The notes beneath the pieces are model-generated. The model ran no database searches. It was not told where the DNA came from and worked only from the letters and a program-made list of their open reading frames with translations. 37,654 nt of DNA from positions 1-37,654 of the IMG/VR virus record IMGVR_UViG_3300037225_000423; one strand, written 5' to 3'. Shown piece after piece: positions 7,636 through 16,631 of the stretch. Both the position numbers and the translations under genes were made by a program. The first letter of the stretch is position 1. Each line of letters opens with the position of its first letter. The DNA is from a virus.

Positions 7636-8151
7636 TCACACCCCCCACTCGGACAGGTCATACTGTTTGGCGCTGCCCAATTCGTTGGCCTGAAGGAACT
7701 CATCCGCCGTGTTGCCGACCTTCGCCTTCAGCCAGCGTCCCAGGGCCTTCCCTACTTCAGGATCCAACTTTTGCGGCGTGCCGCCCTTGCTGGTCCCGCG
7801 TTCGGTGAAGTCCACCGTGCCGTTATCGGCCACCGCTTTCAGCAGCGTAGTCCACTGCTCGCGCTGCGCCCGTGGCAGCGCCTTGAGCATCCCGGCGAGC
7901 TCATCGGCCTTAACCGGCAGTGCGTGCGCGCCTTCGCCCGTCACCCGCGTGCTGAAATCCGCCACGGCCCGCTCGTCGCGGACCTGCTCCATCAGCTCGC
8001 TGAACATCTGGCCCCGCTGCGATTCGAGCCGCTTGTACTCATCAAGCAATGCGTCGCGCATCTCGGTTTCGATCTTCTTGCGAAAATCGGCCAGGTCAAC
8101 GTCGCCGGTGGCCGGCGGTACAATCGTAACCACCTGCTCCTGTTCTGCCAT
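7636..8151 (-). CDS. Nested in-frame scaffold protein (Mu Z-like arrangement)
   Basis: Inside the protease frame an ATG at 8151 is preceded by GGGAGG at about nine bases, one of the strongest ribosome sites in the region. Translation from it gives 171 residues ([17 protein letters not shown] onwards) that are acidic, helical and coiled-coil-like in the middle, as expected of a head scaffold. Mu makes its scaffold Z from an internal start in gene I in the same way. The start is inferred from sequence alone. Confidence 0.6.
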   Translation of the reverse strand: MAEQEQVVTIVPPATGDVDLADFRKKIETEMRDALLDEYKRLESQRGQMFSELMEQVRDERAVADFSTRVTGEGAHALPVKADELAGMLKALPRAQREQWTTLLKAVADNGTVDFTERGTSKGGTPQKLDPEVGKALGRWLKAKVGNTADEFLQANELGSAKQYDLSEWGV

Positions 8152-9363
8152 CGTAACAACCCTCCCATGTTTGTTTTCGCCGATGCCTGAGGCCGGCGGC
8201 GCAACTGCCGCTGCCTGGACATCGATGCCCGGTTCACGCTGCCCGGCCTGCGCAAGTCCGGCAACGATAGCCTCCTGTTCCAGTTTTGGCACGAAGTAGT
8301 GCTCTGCCAATTCGACCGGCTTGAGCCCCTTGACTGCCGGGAAGTTCACCAGCGAGATTGAGCGCAACGTTTTGCGTTCCTGGTCAATGGATGCGCTCAG
8401 GTAGCGATAGACTTTCTCGCCTACCAGTTTGCGCCCAAGCTCGTTCCACTCCACCTGCGCCAACAACCGCATGCCGTTGCGGTAGACCCGCCGCACCCAG
8501 CCATAGGCCTCGCCGCGCTTGTGGTCCACGTCTACCGGCACGTCCTGGCCGGCGGTCCCACTCTCGAAGTTGGCGACGAAGGTATCGAGGTCCGCCTCGG
8601 TGACCACGACCTCGCTGCCGTGCATATCCGTGAACGTGCCCGTGCGCAGGAACTCGACCGGACTGGCGCCGCTCACTTCGGCCAGCAAGAGCAGCAGCAT
8701 CGGCGGCTCGGTAGCGTTGGCATCGCCTGGCAGGGTCTCGATCTTGCCCGCCTTGTAGACATGCTTGGTTCCCGTCAGCCGACTGGATGCCTGCGCGATG
8801 CGCTTGCCGATGATGGCCCACTCCGCTTGGTTGTAGCCGCCGTCCTGTTGTTGGCCTGCCTGGTTGAAGTAGCTCACCGCCGGCTTGACGTGCGACTCGT
8901 CGAGCGGGTAACGGTAGTTCACCGGGTCGCCGTATTCAGCGTCACCGGTCGGGTAGTCCGCCGGCGGCGTCAGGGCGCCCCCGTCCTTGGCGGCAATGCC
9001 GTACTTCGAGGCACGCGCAGCCTGGGTATCGTGCAACTTTGACGTGTCGGCGGCCAGGTCTGCGGTCGTCTCGTCTGGCTCCTCGCCTGCGTTGGATGCC
9101 TTGGGCGACCAGTGGCCCTGGGCATCCTGCTCGTAGATGCGCTTGACGGCGCTCATCGCAATCGCCATTGCGGCCGATTCGTCGTTGTCCTTGACGGCGC
9201 TGTTGAACGCTGCTACCCAGATCGCCACGGCATGCGACGGCATTCCCTTGCACACGTCGGGCGGGTTGTCTTTGCTGTACGGCATTTTCTTGCTCCCCTG
9301 ATCGCCCCCCTCTCCCGGCCCGGCCCCGGCGACCATATGAGCCGGCACTTGTCCTGAGATCAT
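7636..9363 (-). CDS. Mu gpI-like prohead protease/scaffold with N-terminal ChaB domain
   Basis: The 575-residue frame begins with a ChaB-type domain at about residues 27-85 ([41 protein letters not shown]). The protease region at about 235-365 is like the Mu I protein: [18 protein letters not shown], then [10 protein letters not shown], then [11 protein letters not shown]. The C-terminal part is scaffold-like and can also start on its own (next entry). Two starts are possible: ATG 9363, overlapping the previous stop as ATGA, and ATG 9285 at the ChaB domain with AGGGGAGC upstream. It would cleave scaffold and head proteins during prohead maturation. The ChaB fusion is also seen in some other phage protease genes. 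Confidence 0.82.
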   Translation of the reverse strand: MISGQVPAHMVAGAGPGEGGDQGSKKMPYSKDNPPDVCKGMPSHAVAIWVAAFNSAVKDNDESAAMAIAMSAVKRIYEQDAQGHWSPKASNAGEEPDETTADLAADTSKLHDTQAARASKYGIAAKDGGALTPPADYPTGDAEYGDPVNYRYPLDESHVKPAVSYFNQAGQQQDGGYNQAEWAIIGKRIAQASSRLTGTKHVYKAGKIETLPGDANATEPPMLLLLLAEVSGASPVEFLRTGTFTDMHGSEVVVTEADLDTFVANFESGTAGQDVPVDVDHKRGEAYGWVRRVYRNGMRLLAQVEWNELGRKLVGEKVYRYLSASIDQERKTLRSISLVNFPAVKGLKPVELAEHYFVPKLEQEAIVAGLAQAGQREPGIDVQAAAVAPPASGIGENKHGRVVTMAEQEQVVTIVPPATGDVDLADFRKKIETEMRDALLDEYKRLESQRGQMFSELMEQVRDERAVADFSTRVTGEGAHALPVKADELAGMLKALPRAQREQWTTLLKAVADNGTVDFTERGTSKGGTPQKLDPEVGKALGRWLKAKVGNTADEFLQANELGSAKQYDLSEWGV

Positions 9364-9641
9364 GGCTTCGCCTGTGGCTGCGCCTGATCCACCAGAATAC
9401 CGTTCTCGAACACCAGCACCTGACCGTCAAGCAGCGTGATCGTGACGCTGCGTCCGTTCGGCACCCAGGCCGACCCGGTTTTGCCCTGCGGCCCCGGCTC
9501 GCCTTCGGGTCCCGGATTCCCCGGTACGCCCTGCAATCCCGGTACACCCTGCGAACCCTGTGGCCCTGGCGGTCCTTGCGTCCCCAACTTGCCCGCATCA
9601 CCTTGCGGTCCTGTCTTTGCGTCGCTTGGTACTAATGGCAT
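9360..9641 (-). CDS. Collagen-like small virion protein
   Basis: The 93-residue protein starts at an ATG with AAGGAG upstream. Residues of about 11-56 are uninterrupted Gly-X-Y triplets (about 15), for example [19 protein letters not shown], which fold as a collagen-type triple helix. The C-terminal 35 residues ([19 protein letters not shown]) are a beta-rich cap that could trimerise it. Phage collagen-like proteins are found in fibres and on capsids. Here it lies among head genes, just before the protease, so a head-surface fibre is possible. Confidence 0.7.
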   Translation of the reverse strand: MPLVPSDAKTGPQGDAGKLGTQGPPGPQGSQGVPGLQGVPGNPGPEGEPGPQGKTGSAWVPNGRSVTITLLDGQVLVFENGILVDQAQPQAKP

Positions 9642-9705
9642 GTTTTTGCTCCTTGTCAGACAATTTCCTTCGCCGGCGTCAAACCGATGATTGCCGTCGA
9701 TACTG

Positions 9706-10056
9706 TCAGCCCTTTGCGATTCCTGCCACAGTTACATTGCCCTGTGAAGCGCCGACCGCCGCGGCGACCTGCACCTTGTAATATCTGAACACGGCGGGGG
9801 TCGATGAGAATGAACTGTTTCCAGCCTTGGCTACGGTCGCCTCGGCTTGAACTATTACAGGCACGGAAAACCCCGAATCATTTGACGCCACAACTCTCCA
9901 ATGAATCGCGTTGACATTGTTCTCGAGAATCGTGTAACTCACGCTGCGGTAGTTCAGCGCATCGATCGTGCTACCGACCACATCGGCGTAGTTGTCGGTC
10001 GTCGTCTGGGCAACCGGCGTCACTTCTTGCACCGGTGCTATCACCATCATCGGCAT
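9706..10056 (-). CDS. Small beta-rich head-module protein, unknown function
   Basis: The 116-residue protein has GGGAGG upstream of its ATG. It is not recognised. The chain is beta-rich with alternating hydrophobic residues ([19 protein letters not shown], then [19 protein letters not shown], then [12 protein letters not shown]). It is soluble, with no signal peptide or membrane segment. It lies between the gpF-like and collagen-like genes and is probably a minor virion protein. Confidence 0.5.
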   Translation of the reverse strand: MPMMVIAPVQEVTPVAQTTTDNYADVVGSTIDALNYRSVSYTILENNVNAIHWRVVASNDSGFSVPVIVQAEATVAKAGNSSFSSTPAVFRYYKVQVAAAVGASQGNVTVAGIAKG

Positions 10057-10085
10057 GTTGTATGAGCCTCCCGCTCAACCCACTC

Positions 10086-10775
10086 CTATCGTTTCGTTCC
10101 GATCCATGATTCAGTCTCGTCTCCAAGTATCTCCCGACGTTCAAGATTGCACCGGCAATTAGACATGCATTCCGATTCGTCGCCCGGCAGCGGTAGCATT
10201 CCTGCGGGTTGCCATCCCTGGTCTGCATACCTGACGCAGGAAGGACAATGTTCTGCCTCGCCAAGCTGACGGCGCTCAATTACGATCATGTCCGGGCTCG
10301 ACGGTTGTACTCGGTCCCGTTCGGCTGCGTAGAACTGGCTGCGCGCGTTGCCCATGTACATGTGCAGGCGACTGAGTGCCTGCGCATCGCTCACCGTCCC
10401 GTCGGCCACGCCTTGCGCCATCGCTGCCATGCGCCGGTACTCGTCGCGTATCGTGCCGCCGATGCGACCGTAGTCAGTCGGTCCCAGTCGGTCCCAACCG
10501 CCTGCACCCAAGGCCGCATTTTGCAGGTACAGGTTCTTGAGTTCCTGCCGTGCCTGCGCAATGTAGGTGGCCGGCGATATCTCGCCCGCCGTCAGGTCAT
10601 TGGTCAGCCGGGTCAGCAACGCCTCTTTGGCGTTGACGTGCTGGTCGAGCAGCGTCACGATGTCCTGCCGGGCTACAAAGCGCCCGGTTGTCAAGTCACG
10701 GTAGCGGCTAGTATTGCCGTTGTACGTGTAGCCCGGCAGGATCGGCGGCTTACTCGGCACGGTCGGGCCTCGCAT
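10086..10775 (-). CDS. Head morphogenesis protein, Mu gpF-like
   Basis: The 229-residue protein overlaps the preceding gene by 26 bases. Its C-terminal part has the cysteine pattern of the phage Mu F family minor head proteins: AEHCPSCVRYADQGW, then LPLPGDESECMSNCRCNL, where the Cys residues probably bind zinc. The N-terminal half is helical. Family members attach near the portal and are needed for head assembly. It follows the portal gene and one small gene, as in other Mu-type head modules. Confidence 0.78.
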   Translation of the reverse strand: MRGPTVPSKPPILPGYTYNGNTSRYRDLTTGRFVARQDIVTLLDQHVNAKEALLTRLTNDLTAGEISPATYIAQARQELKNLYLQNAALGAGGWDRLGPTDYGRIGGTIRDEYRRMAAMAQGVADGTVSDAQALSRLHMYMGNARSQFYAAERDRVQPSSPDMIVIERRQLGEAEHCPSCVRYADQGWQPAGMLPLPGDESECMSNCRCNLERREILGDETESWIGTKR

Positions 10776-11040
10776 CCAGCAAACGCTTGTATTTCGCCGG
10801 CACGTCCTTGCTGGCGTACCAGTCGGTGCGGGCTTCCTTCACGTCCTCGGCGGTCGGATCGGCGAAGGCGGCCACCAACTCGGGTGTCGGTACCCATGTC
10901 GCCGGGTCCGCGCCGGCGGGTAGGTTGTCGAGTACCCACCGCACGCTGCACTCCGCTACCTGCGGCGCGACGCCAGCGGCCACCAACACACGCATCTGGC
11001 CCTCTGCCCACCTCTCGTTAGCCAACGCCTCAGTTGCCAT
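10750..11040 (-). CDS. Small protein between portal and gpF-like genes
   Basis: The product is 96 residues from an ATG at 11040 preceded by GGGAGC; its start overlaps the end of the portal gene and its end overlaps the gpF-like gene, so the three are translationally coupled. It is helical with conserved-looking Trp and Pro positions (VRWVLDNLPAGADPATWVP). The function is unknown, and a role at the portal vertex is only suggested by position. Confidence 0.55.
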   Translation of the reverse strand: MATEALANERWAEGQMRVLVAAGVAPQVAECSVRWVLDNLPAGADPATWVPTPELVAAFADPTAEDVKEARTDWYASKDVPAKYKRLLDARPDRAE

Positions 11041-12580
11041 TGCCGCTCCCGTTCCCACTTGCCACAATGCGCGCCGCGGCTTCGAGGATGGCCACCTGCT
11101 CGGCTGCGGACAGATCGGTCAGGCCGCCAGGGGCTTCCGCCGCCACTGCTGCCACCGACTGCCCAGCGGGTCCGCCCTTGCCCCCCGTATCCTGGCCGCC
11201 CCCCGCCTGCCCCTTCGGCGACTGGTTGCCGCCATCACCTGCCGGTGCATCCGTGACGCCTGTCTGCGCCGGCTGCTTACCAGTCTGGCCCGGTTGCCCC
11301 GGCTTCGCTACCGCCGGTTTTGCGTCCACCGGCAGTGCCGCCGTGTCGTCTGCCACTACCTCGACATCGGGCATGTCCATGATCTTGCGTATCCACAGGT
11401 TGTCCTCGGGACCCGCCGCCGCCAGGAACGCCTGCACTTTGTCCAGGTAGGCGATAATCTCCATCGGGATTTTCGCCACGCTCGTATGCACCATTTTCGG
11501 GTAGCCGGTGCGGCCCTTGAATGCACTGGCGTTGGCGGCAAACAGCCTAGGCACCAAGTGGCGGTTGATCGTCTCTGCAATACCGTCCAGGGAAGCGTCC
11601 ACGCCCCGGTTGTAGCTGTCGATCAGCGGGTCGGATAGCGCCCGGCTGCCCGAGCGGGTCGAGCCCAGCCGCATAAAGGTCATCGCGACCAGCGACATGA
11701 TCTCCCAGCGCAGTTGATCGATCAGCGCCCTGAGCTCGCCGGCATTCGTGTTCGTGACCGTCTTCAGGTCGAACGTCACCAACGGACCGGGCAATTCCAC
11801 ATACTGTTTTTCGTTCGCCACCAGCCCCTCGCCTAGTTGCTGCACTGCGGTGCGGTCGGCCGGCTCGGGCGGTTGCAACCAGGTGAATGCGGGCAGGCCG
11901 GTGAAGGAGCGCTGCCAGCCAATGCCCTGCAAAATCTCGTAGTTCTCGATCATGTGGAAAAGTTTGTAGGCCGGTTCTAGCCAGCCGATGCCCTCCCACG
12001 AGGCCCGGTCATCGCCGCCGATGAAATGCAGCAGTTTCTCGACCGGTACCCTGAAATACTGGAAACTCACCGGGTCGCGCTGCACCATCATCTGATAGCC
12101 ACCCGTATCGTCCATCTCCCAACGTTCGACCGTCTCCTGCCGCCGCACGGCCAGTTTGCGAATGCCGATCAGGCCATCGTTATAGGCGCTTGACGGTTGC
12201 GTGTCCGGCACGTCGCGCCCCTGGCGTCGCTTCCAGACGATCTCCAGGTCAGCAAAGCCGAACGCCTGCGCCGACAAGGCAAACTTGATCGCCTCCCAGC
12301 CGGCATGAGACATATCGTTCCAGCACTCTTCGAGGAAATCTGCCGATTTCTTGTCGGCGTCCGTGTCGGCGCACGGCTCCACGCCCCACTCTACCCCCCC
12401 AGCCGACAGTAACGTCAGGCGGTGGGCAGTGTACACAGCCGGCTCGCGGCGCAATATCGTCGCCATTGCCACGATGCCGGCCGGCCCGCGCAGCGACGGC
12501 AGGTAACGCTCTTGCAGTCGGCCCGCCCATTGCGGGACGCCGCTGACGCCTATTTCCTTGAAGCCCGCATTTGCGGCCAT
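11030..12580 (-). CDS. Portal protein (Mu gp29 / DUF935-like)
   Basis: The 516-residue protein starts at an ATG with GGTGAGG upstream. Portal features include the segment QYFRVPVEKLLHFIGGDD with a following GIGWLEPAY, a long helix (KLFHMIENYEILQGIGWQR), and a LGSTRSGSRAL loop near the C-terminal core. The last 100 residues are Gly-, Pro- and Gln-rich and probably disordered. The portal is the dodecameric ring for DNA entry and exit. It lies directly after the terminase large subunit, separated by one base. Confidence 0.8.
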   Translation of the reverse strand: MAANAGFKEIGVSGVPQWAGRLQERYLPSLRGPAGIVAMATILRREPAVYTAHRLTLLSAGGVEWGVEPCADTDADKKSADFLEECWNDMSHAGWEAIKFALSAQAFGFADLEIVWKRRQGRDVPDTQPSSAYNDGLIGIRKLAVRRQETVERWEMDDTGGYQMMVQRDPVSFQYFRVPVEKLLHFIGGDDRASWEGIGWLEPAYKLFHMIENYEILQGIGWQRSFTGLPAFTWLQPPEPADRTAVQQLGEGLVANEKQYVELPGPLVTFDLKTVTNTNAGELRALIDQLRWEIMSLVAMTFMRLGSTRSGSRALSDPLIDSYNRGVDASLDGIAETINRHLVPRLFAANASAFKGRTGYPKMVHTSVAKIPMEIIAYLDKVQAFLAAAGPEDNLWIRKIMDMPDVEVVADDTAALPVDAKPAVAKPGQPGQTGKQPAQTGVTDAPAGDGGNQSPKGQAGGGQDTGGKGGPAGQSVAAVAAEAPGGLTDLSAAEQVAILEAAARIVASGNGSGNGN

Positions 12581-12581
12581 A

Positions 12582-13871
12582 CTACCTCACCAACCACGGG
12601 TTGGGCACGTTCTTCGCCTGTTCACCGACGGCGCTAAAGCCGAAACCCTGCTTGACCATGCCCACCGCGAAGGCCCTTAAGGCGTCCATTCTGTGCCATG
12701 TCGCCTTGTCCTTGATTTCCTCAGTCGGTTGGCCGGCATCGTTCAATTTGCGACTGTAGGCGCCCAACTCTGCCCGTATCCCCCGGCAAGTATCAAAAAC
12801 GAAAAGGCGCCTTGTCTTGAACAACTCGATTACCCGATCAATGCCCGCCTCCACGTCGGCAAAGGGTGGCTCTTGCACCGGCACGCCCTCGTGCTGCCAG
12901 TCCATGCGCTGTTGCGTCTCACTCTTTGCGCCGCCGCTCCAACGCACCACCCGCTCTGTTTTGGCGTGTTCGAGTGCTGCCTCTGCGTGCATGTGCGTCG
13001 TCTTACCGCCTTCAAGCGATTCCCGGTAGAGGTAGTACGCCTTGTGCGCCACATCCTCTGCCAGCCACACCAGCGCCGTGTTCACTGCCCCGAAGTCGAT
13101 CCCCACGTATCTGGGCCACTCCCTCGGGATGTCAAACGGCTTGACTAGTTGACCATCGGTCAGATCGTCAACGTAGTCCTCGTAAATCAGCCCGGCCGGC
13201 CTGGTGAACTCGCCATCGTAAAACATCCGGTGCTTCCAGGCTGGCATCGTCGCCTTGGCCCGGTTGTACTCCGCCATCGGGAAAGCCGGGTTCATCGTGC
13301 TCTTGAACTGGATTACGTCATAGTCCCTGTCACCAGCTCGCCAGCGGTCGAACACCTCGGTTTTCAACCACCCCAGGTTGTACGGCGTCGTGGTGCCGAG
13401 CACCCGCCCTTGCGCCAGTGACAACCGCCGTAACACCGCTTCCCACGATTCAAGGCGAAACTCATCCTGTCCCACCTCATCCAGCCAGGCCGCTTTTGCC
13501 GTGGCCGATTCCAGCCCGCCGGGTGCGTTTGCGCTGCGCAGGATAATGCGACTCTTGCGGTCCTTGCTCACGATCACCCGGTCACTCGCCTGGTAGTCAC
13601 CCCAGCGTAACAGGGTACAAAATACCTGCTTCACCTCAGGCAAGAGTTTCAATTTGAACATGTCGTAGGTAGACGTAACCACCAGGTAATCACCCGGCCC
13701 GCAGCGGTCTATCTCCCGCTTCAACCACCAACTGCCCCACGAAGTCTTGCCACTCTGTGTCCCCGCAATCACAAACACATAACGAGAGTCGCTATCCCAT
13801 GCTTTCGTCTGGCCCTGGTGCTGATTCAACGTCAGTTTCTTCCCCGTCACTTCCGCCAGACTCGTCGCCAT
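12582..13871 (-). CDS. terL: Terminase large subunit (TerL)
   Basis: The 429-residue ATPase-nuclease packages DNA into the prohead. Walker A is GTQSGKT at residues 37-43 and Walker B is AWLDE at 128-132, followed by a coupling-type motif TTTPYNLGW. The C-terminal RNase H-like nuclease has YVGIDFGAVN, with the first catalytic Asp, and later acidic positions FVFDTCRG and HRMDALRAF. The gene starts 80 bases inside the small terminase gene. Length and motif order are complete. Confidence 0.93.
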   Translation of the reverse strand: MATSLAEVTGKKLTLNQHQGQTKAWDSDSRYVFVIAGTQSGKTSWGSWWLKREIDRCGPGDYLVVTSTYDMFKLKLLPEVKQVFCTLLRWGDYQASDRVIVSKDRKSRIILRSANAPGGLESATAKAAWLDEVGQDEFRLESWEAVLRRLSLAQGRVLGTTTPYNLGWLKTEVFDRWRAGDRDYDVIQFKSTMNPAFPMAEYNRAKATMPAWKHRMFYDGEFTRPAGLIYEDYVDDLTDGQLVKPFDIPREWPRYVGIDFGAVNTALVWLAEDVAHKAYYLYRESLEGGKTTHMHAEAALEHAKTERVVRWSGGAKSETQQRMDWQHEGVPVQEPPFADVEAGIDRVIELFKTRRLFVFDTCRGIRAELGAYSRKLNDAGQPTEEIKDKATWHRMDALRAFAVGMVKQGFGFSAVGEQAKNVPNPWLVR

Positions 13872-14451
13872 AGTCCTTCACGACCTCGATAACTTGTATA
13901 GGGGCGCCGTCTTTGCCCGTCACCTCTACCTTGTCCTTGAACAGCCCGTACTTTTGTCCGATCAACTTGAGCGCGCCCTGTGCGTCATACAGTTCCACGG
14001 AAAGGCCAGTACGAGCGGAATCTGAGAACTTGTGCACCAGGCGCGAGTAGGCCGGGTCAGTCAACTTCTCCAAGTCAATGGTAACGTGTCGCACAAGATA
14101 GACGGTCTTTTTCTCGCCGTCTTTGTCATCCGGGTCGACTGCCTCTTTGGCGTCGATCACCTCGTAGGACGGTAATGGAAACTCTGTCCATTCGTCCGTG
14201 ACCTTGAAAAAGACGCCTATGTCGCCGCGGGCATGTTCGGTCAGTCGAGTAAGCACTTCGGCTTCTGACATACTGAGCTCTGTCAAACGCCGCTCAATCT
14301 CTGCGGCTATGTTCGGTTTTGTTAGGTTTTCTGCTCCAATAAAGCGGGCCGTTTTCTCTGAGTAACCAGCGCGTCGAGCCGCCTCTGCTGAGTTCCACGA
14401 TCTGACGTAATATTCGCAAAATACCCGCTGCCTGTTACTCAGTCCTGCCAT
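13792..14451 (-). CDS. terS: Terminase small subunit (TerS)
   Basis: The product is 219 residues from an ATG at 14451, one base after the stop of the upstream fibre-like gene. The N-terminus has the DNA-binding helix-turn-helix of the terminase small subunit family: NRQRVFCEYYVRSWNSAEAA, RRAGYSEKTARFIG and LTKPNIAAEIERRL. It should recognise the packaging site and feed DNA to TerL. The last 27 codons overlap terL in another frame. A longer start at 14490 adds only a basic run and overlaps the fibre gene. Confidence 0.85.
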   Translation of the reverse strand: MAGLSNRQRVFCEYYVRSWNSAEAARRAGYSEKTARFIGAENLTKPNIAAEIERRLTELSMSEAEVLTRLTEHARGDIGVFFKVTDEWTEFPLPSYEVIDAKEAVDPDDKDGEKKTVYLVRHVTIDLEKLTDPAYSRLVHKFSDSARTGLSVELYDAQGALKLIGQKYGLFKDKVEVTGKDGAPIQVIEVVKDYGDESGGSDGEETDVESAPGPDESMG

Positions 14452-14452
14452 T

Positions 14453-15889
14453 TCACTGTATCGCCTTCGTCGCCGCCAGCCGCACTTCAAGCATGTCTTC
14501 CGTCAACTGTGCCGGCTCGCCGTCGCTGCGAAGCAGCTTCAGGTCATACGCCACACTCATCACCCCGAGTTGCGCCAGTGTCGCCGCCGTCACGTCGAGC
14601 GTGATGTCGCCAGTCGCTTGCGTCACCGTGAGCGCCGCGCCATCCGCATCGGCTGCGACAGCACCCGCAAGGTAGAGCAAGCCATCGGCCAGCGCAGGCG
14701 GGTTGCTGACACGCACCTGCAGGACGCTGCGGCTGTCGGGCAGATCCAAGTTGCTTTTCGCCGTGAAAATCACCGCGGTCCACGTGGCAGGAATCGTGAA
14801 GCCGGTGAGTGTTGCCGAGAAGCCGGCGCCGGCCGTCATCACGAGCTTCGAGCCGGCCATCGCCGCCTGCGTCGCCGCTGCGGTGCTGGTCAGCGTGCGA
14901 CGGGCTGCCGTCCACGGATCGCCAAGCGCTGCCGTGTCTGCGAGTGCAGCGCCTACCGTGCCGGCTGCACCAGCCGCAACCGTGGCGAGCAGGGTGCTGG
15001 CATTTGTCGCCGCCGATGGAGCCGCTGCCGGCAGATCGCTCTTGAGTGGCAAGCCGCTGGCGTTGCCCGGCACAGCATCCGGCAAGCTGTTGACGGTTCC
15101 CGTGGGACTGGCCTTGTCGAAGAACTTCGAGAATGCCGCCACGATCTGCGCCGCTGTGCCGGTGATGGCCGCACCAAGAATTTGCGTCAGGTTGGCAGGC
15201 AGGTTGCCGCTCACGTCAGCCGCCGCCAGGGTTGCCGGTGACTTGCCCATCACGTCGCCCGCCTTAGCCGGCGCATAAGCCGCCTGCGTTGCGCCCAGCG
15301 TGACGACCGGCTCCCCAGTTACGGCCGGTGTTGAGACAGTCCCGCCGTTCCACTTCGTGACGTTGACAGCCTGGTCGGTTGGCACAGCCATTGCACTCCC
15401 CACCAGCGCCAGCCCACTTGCGCCACCCGCTGCCACCGCTGGCAGAATGCCCGTCGTGTCGAGTCGGTTGGTGAAGTCAAGGCCCACTTCACCCGTACTC
15501 GCCACGTCAAGTGTTCTTCCTGCCACCGTTGAGCGCAAATAAGAGAGTTCACCGATTTGCACATCGCTGTCGGGCGTGGTCGTATCACCAGCCAGCCCCT
15601 GAATGTAGACTTTGAGCACGTCTGTGTTCAGTACCATCAGAATGATGGACGGGAATTGCAGCGCCGTCTGTCCACTGAGAGCCGCCAGGGTGAATTGTGC
15701 CGACACGTAAGCCGATCCTGAGCCAAGTGCCTGCGTCGTAATCCAGACTAGGTAGTTGCCGTTGCCCGCCACTTGGTCTAGCAGAACCCGAATCAACACC
15801 GCCCGGTCAGCGTCTGCGACATACGTACAGACTAAAAGTGCGCTCGATATATTCTGGTTCGTTAACGTAGAGTACTGTAGTGATCTCAT
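14453..15889 (-). CDS. Putative fibre-like structural protein
   Basis: The 478-residue protein is low in Lys, Arg and Cys and very rich in Ala, Thr, Gly and Ser. It contains the stretch TGEVGLDFTNRLDTTGILP, a type of segment seen in phage fibre and tip proteins, then a long Ala-rich middle and a beta-rich C-terminal domain (SNLDLPDSRSVLQVRVSNPP). Its ATG overlaps the stop of the HNH gene as ATGA. A tail fibre or tip role is inferred; placement upstream of the terminase implies that fibre genes come before the head genes on this map. Confidence 0.55.
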   Translation of the reverse strand: MRSLQYSTLTNQNISSALLVCTYVADADRAVLIRVLLDQVAGNGNYLVWITTQALGSGSAYVSAQFTLAALSGQTALQFPSIILMVLNTDVLKVYIQGLAGDTTTPDSDVQIGELSYLRSTVAGRTLDVASTGEVGLDFTNRLDTTGILPAVAAGGASGLALVGSAMAVPTDQAVNVTKWNGGTVSTPAVTGEPVVTLGATQAAYAPAKAGDVMGKSPATLAAADVSGNLPANLTQILGAAITGTAAQIVAAFSKFFDKASPTGTVNSLPDAVPGNASGLPLKSDLPAAAPSAATNASTLLATVAAGAAGTVGAALADTAALGDPWTAARRTLTSTAAATQAAMAGSKLVMTAGAGFSATLTGFTIPATWTAVIFTAKSNLDLPDSRSVLQVRVSNPPALADGLLYLAGAVAADADGAALTVTQATGDITLDVTAATLAQLGVMSVAYDLKLLRSDGEPAQLTEDMLEVRLAATKAIQ

Positions 15890-16620
15890 TGCTTATCCAT
15901 CGCCCACATGACTAATGCCATTGGTGTGCATCCTGCATGATAGCCGCCCAAACTGCTATGAAATTCCTCGTGACACACCTTGCACAAGCAAACACCGTTA
16001 TCGGGACTGGTACGGTACGATGGATATCGCTTATAGTCGTACAAGTGATGAGCGGTCAGCCTAACGCCTCGCTTGCCACATGCCTGACAGGTATAGTCGT
16101 CACGTTGATAAACGAGTGTTCGCCACTCATAGATTTCTGGACGCTTTCGGGCAACGATGCGTTCTTCCTGAGTAAGATCAGGATTCCAGTTAGGATGATC
16201 TGGCCCCCTTTTGACGTACTTTGGTGAAAGAATCTTCCACGTGTCTGATATGCGCTTTTTAGTAGAATCGCTGTGATGTTTGCCAAAAAACGCAGACTTT
16301 TCCCCAGGACGTTTTGTACCAAACACCGGATGACTAACGCCTATCTTTCCAAATAGACCATTGCCAGATCCGGTAAACTTCATAACTCGTTCGTCGGTTG
16401 CCGCTGTCTTCCCTTTGTTCCATGCCACCTGACCAAGATGTGACTTAACATTGACGCGGGCATATTGGGCAACACGTTCGTCTGTCTCTTTGGAAAGACC
16501 CTTGTTCCACGCAACCTGAGGCATACGTATACGTTCTGAGTTTGAAGCGCATTGTCGAATATGCCTCGTCAGCACTCCCTGATTTTTATAGGTCTTGTCG
16601 CAAAACGAACACACAAACAT
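15886..16620 (-). CDS. HNH homing endonuclease with zinc finger and NUMOD3-like repeats
   Basis: The 244-residue protein starts with a small zinc finger (C4-x2-C7 ... H20-x3-C24). It continues with short basic repeats containing WNKG and FFGKHHSDSTKKRISD, of the NUMOD3 DNA-contact type. It ends with an HNH nuclease: YQRDDYTCQACGKRGVRLTA, HHLYDYKRYP, then CLCKVCHEEFHSS with two CxxC zinc knuckles. The gene sits between two fibre-like genes and is co-oriented with them. A nicking or homing activity at intron-less phage genes is the usual role. Confidence 0.88.
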   Translation of the reverse strand: MFVCSFCDKTYKNQGVLTRHIRQCASNSERIRMPQVAWNKGLSKETDERVAQYARVNVKSHLGQVAWNKGKTAATDERVMKFTGSGNGLFGKIGVSHPVFGTKRPGEKSAFFGKHHSDSTKKRISDTWKILSPKYVKRGPDHPNWNPDLTQEERIVARKRPEIYEWRTLVYQRDDYTCQACGKRGVRLTAHHLYDYKRYPSYRTSPDNGVCLCKVCHEEFHSSLGGYHAGCTPMALVMWAMDKQ

Positions 16621-16631
16621 GATTTACCGCC

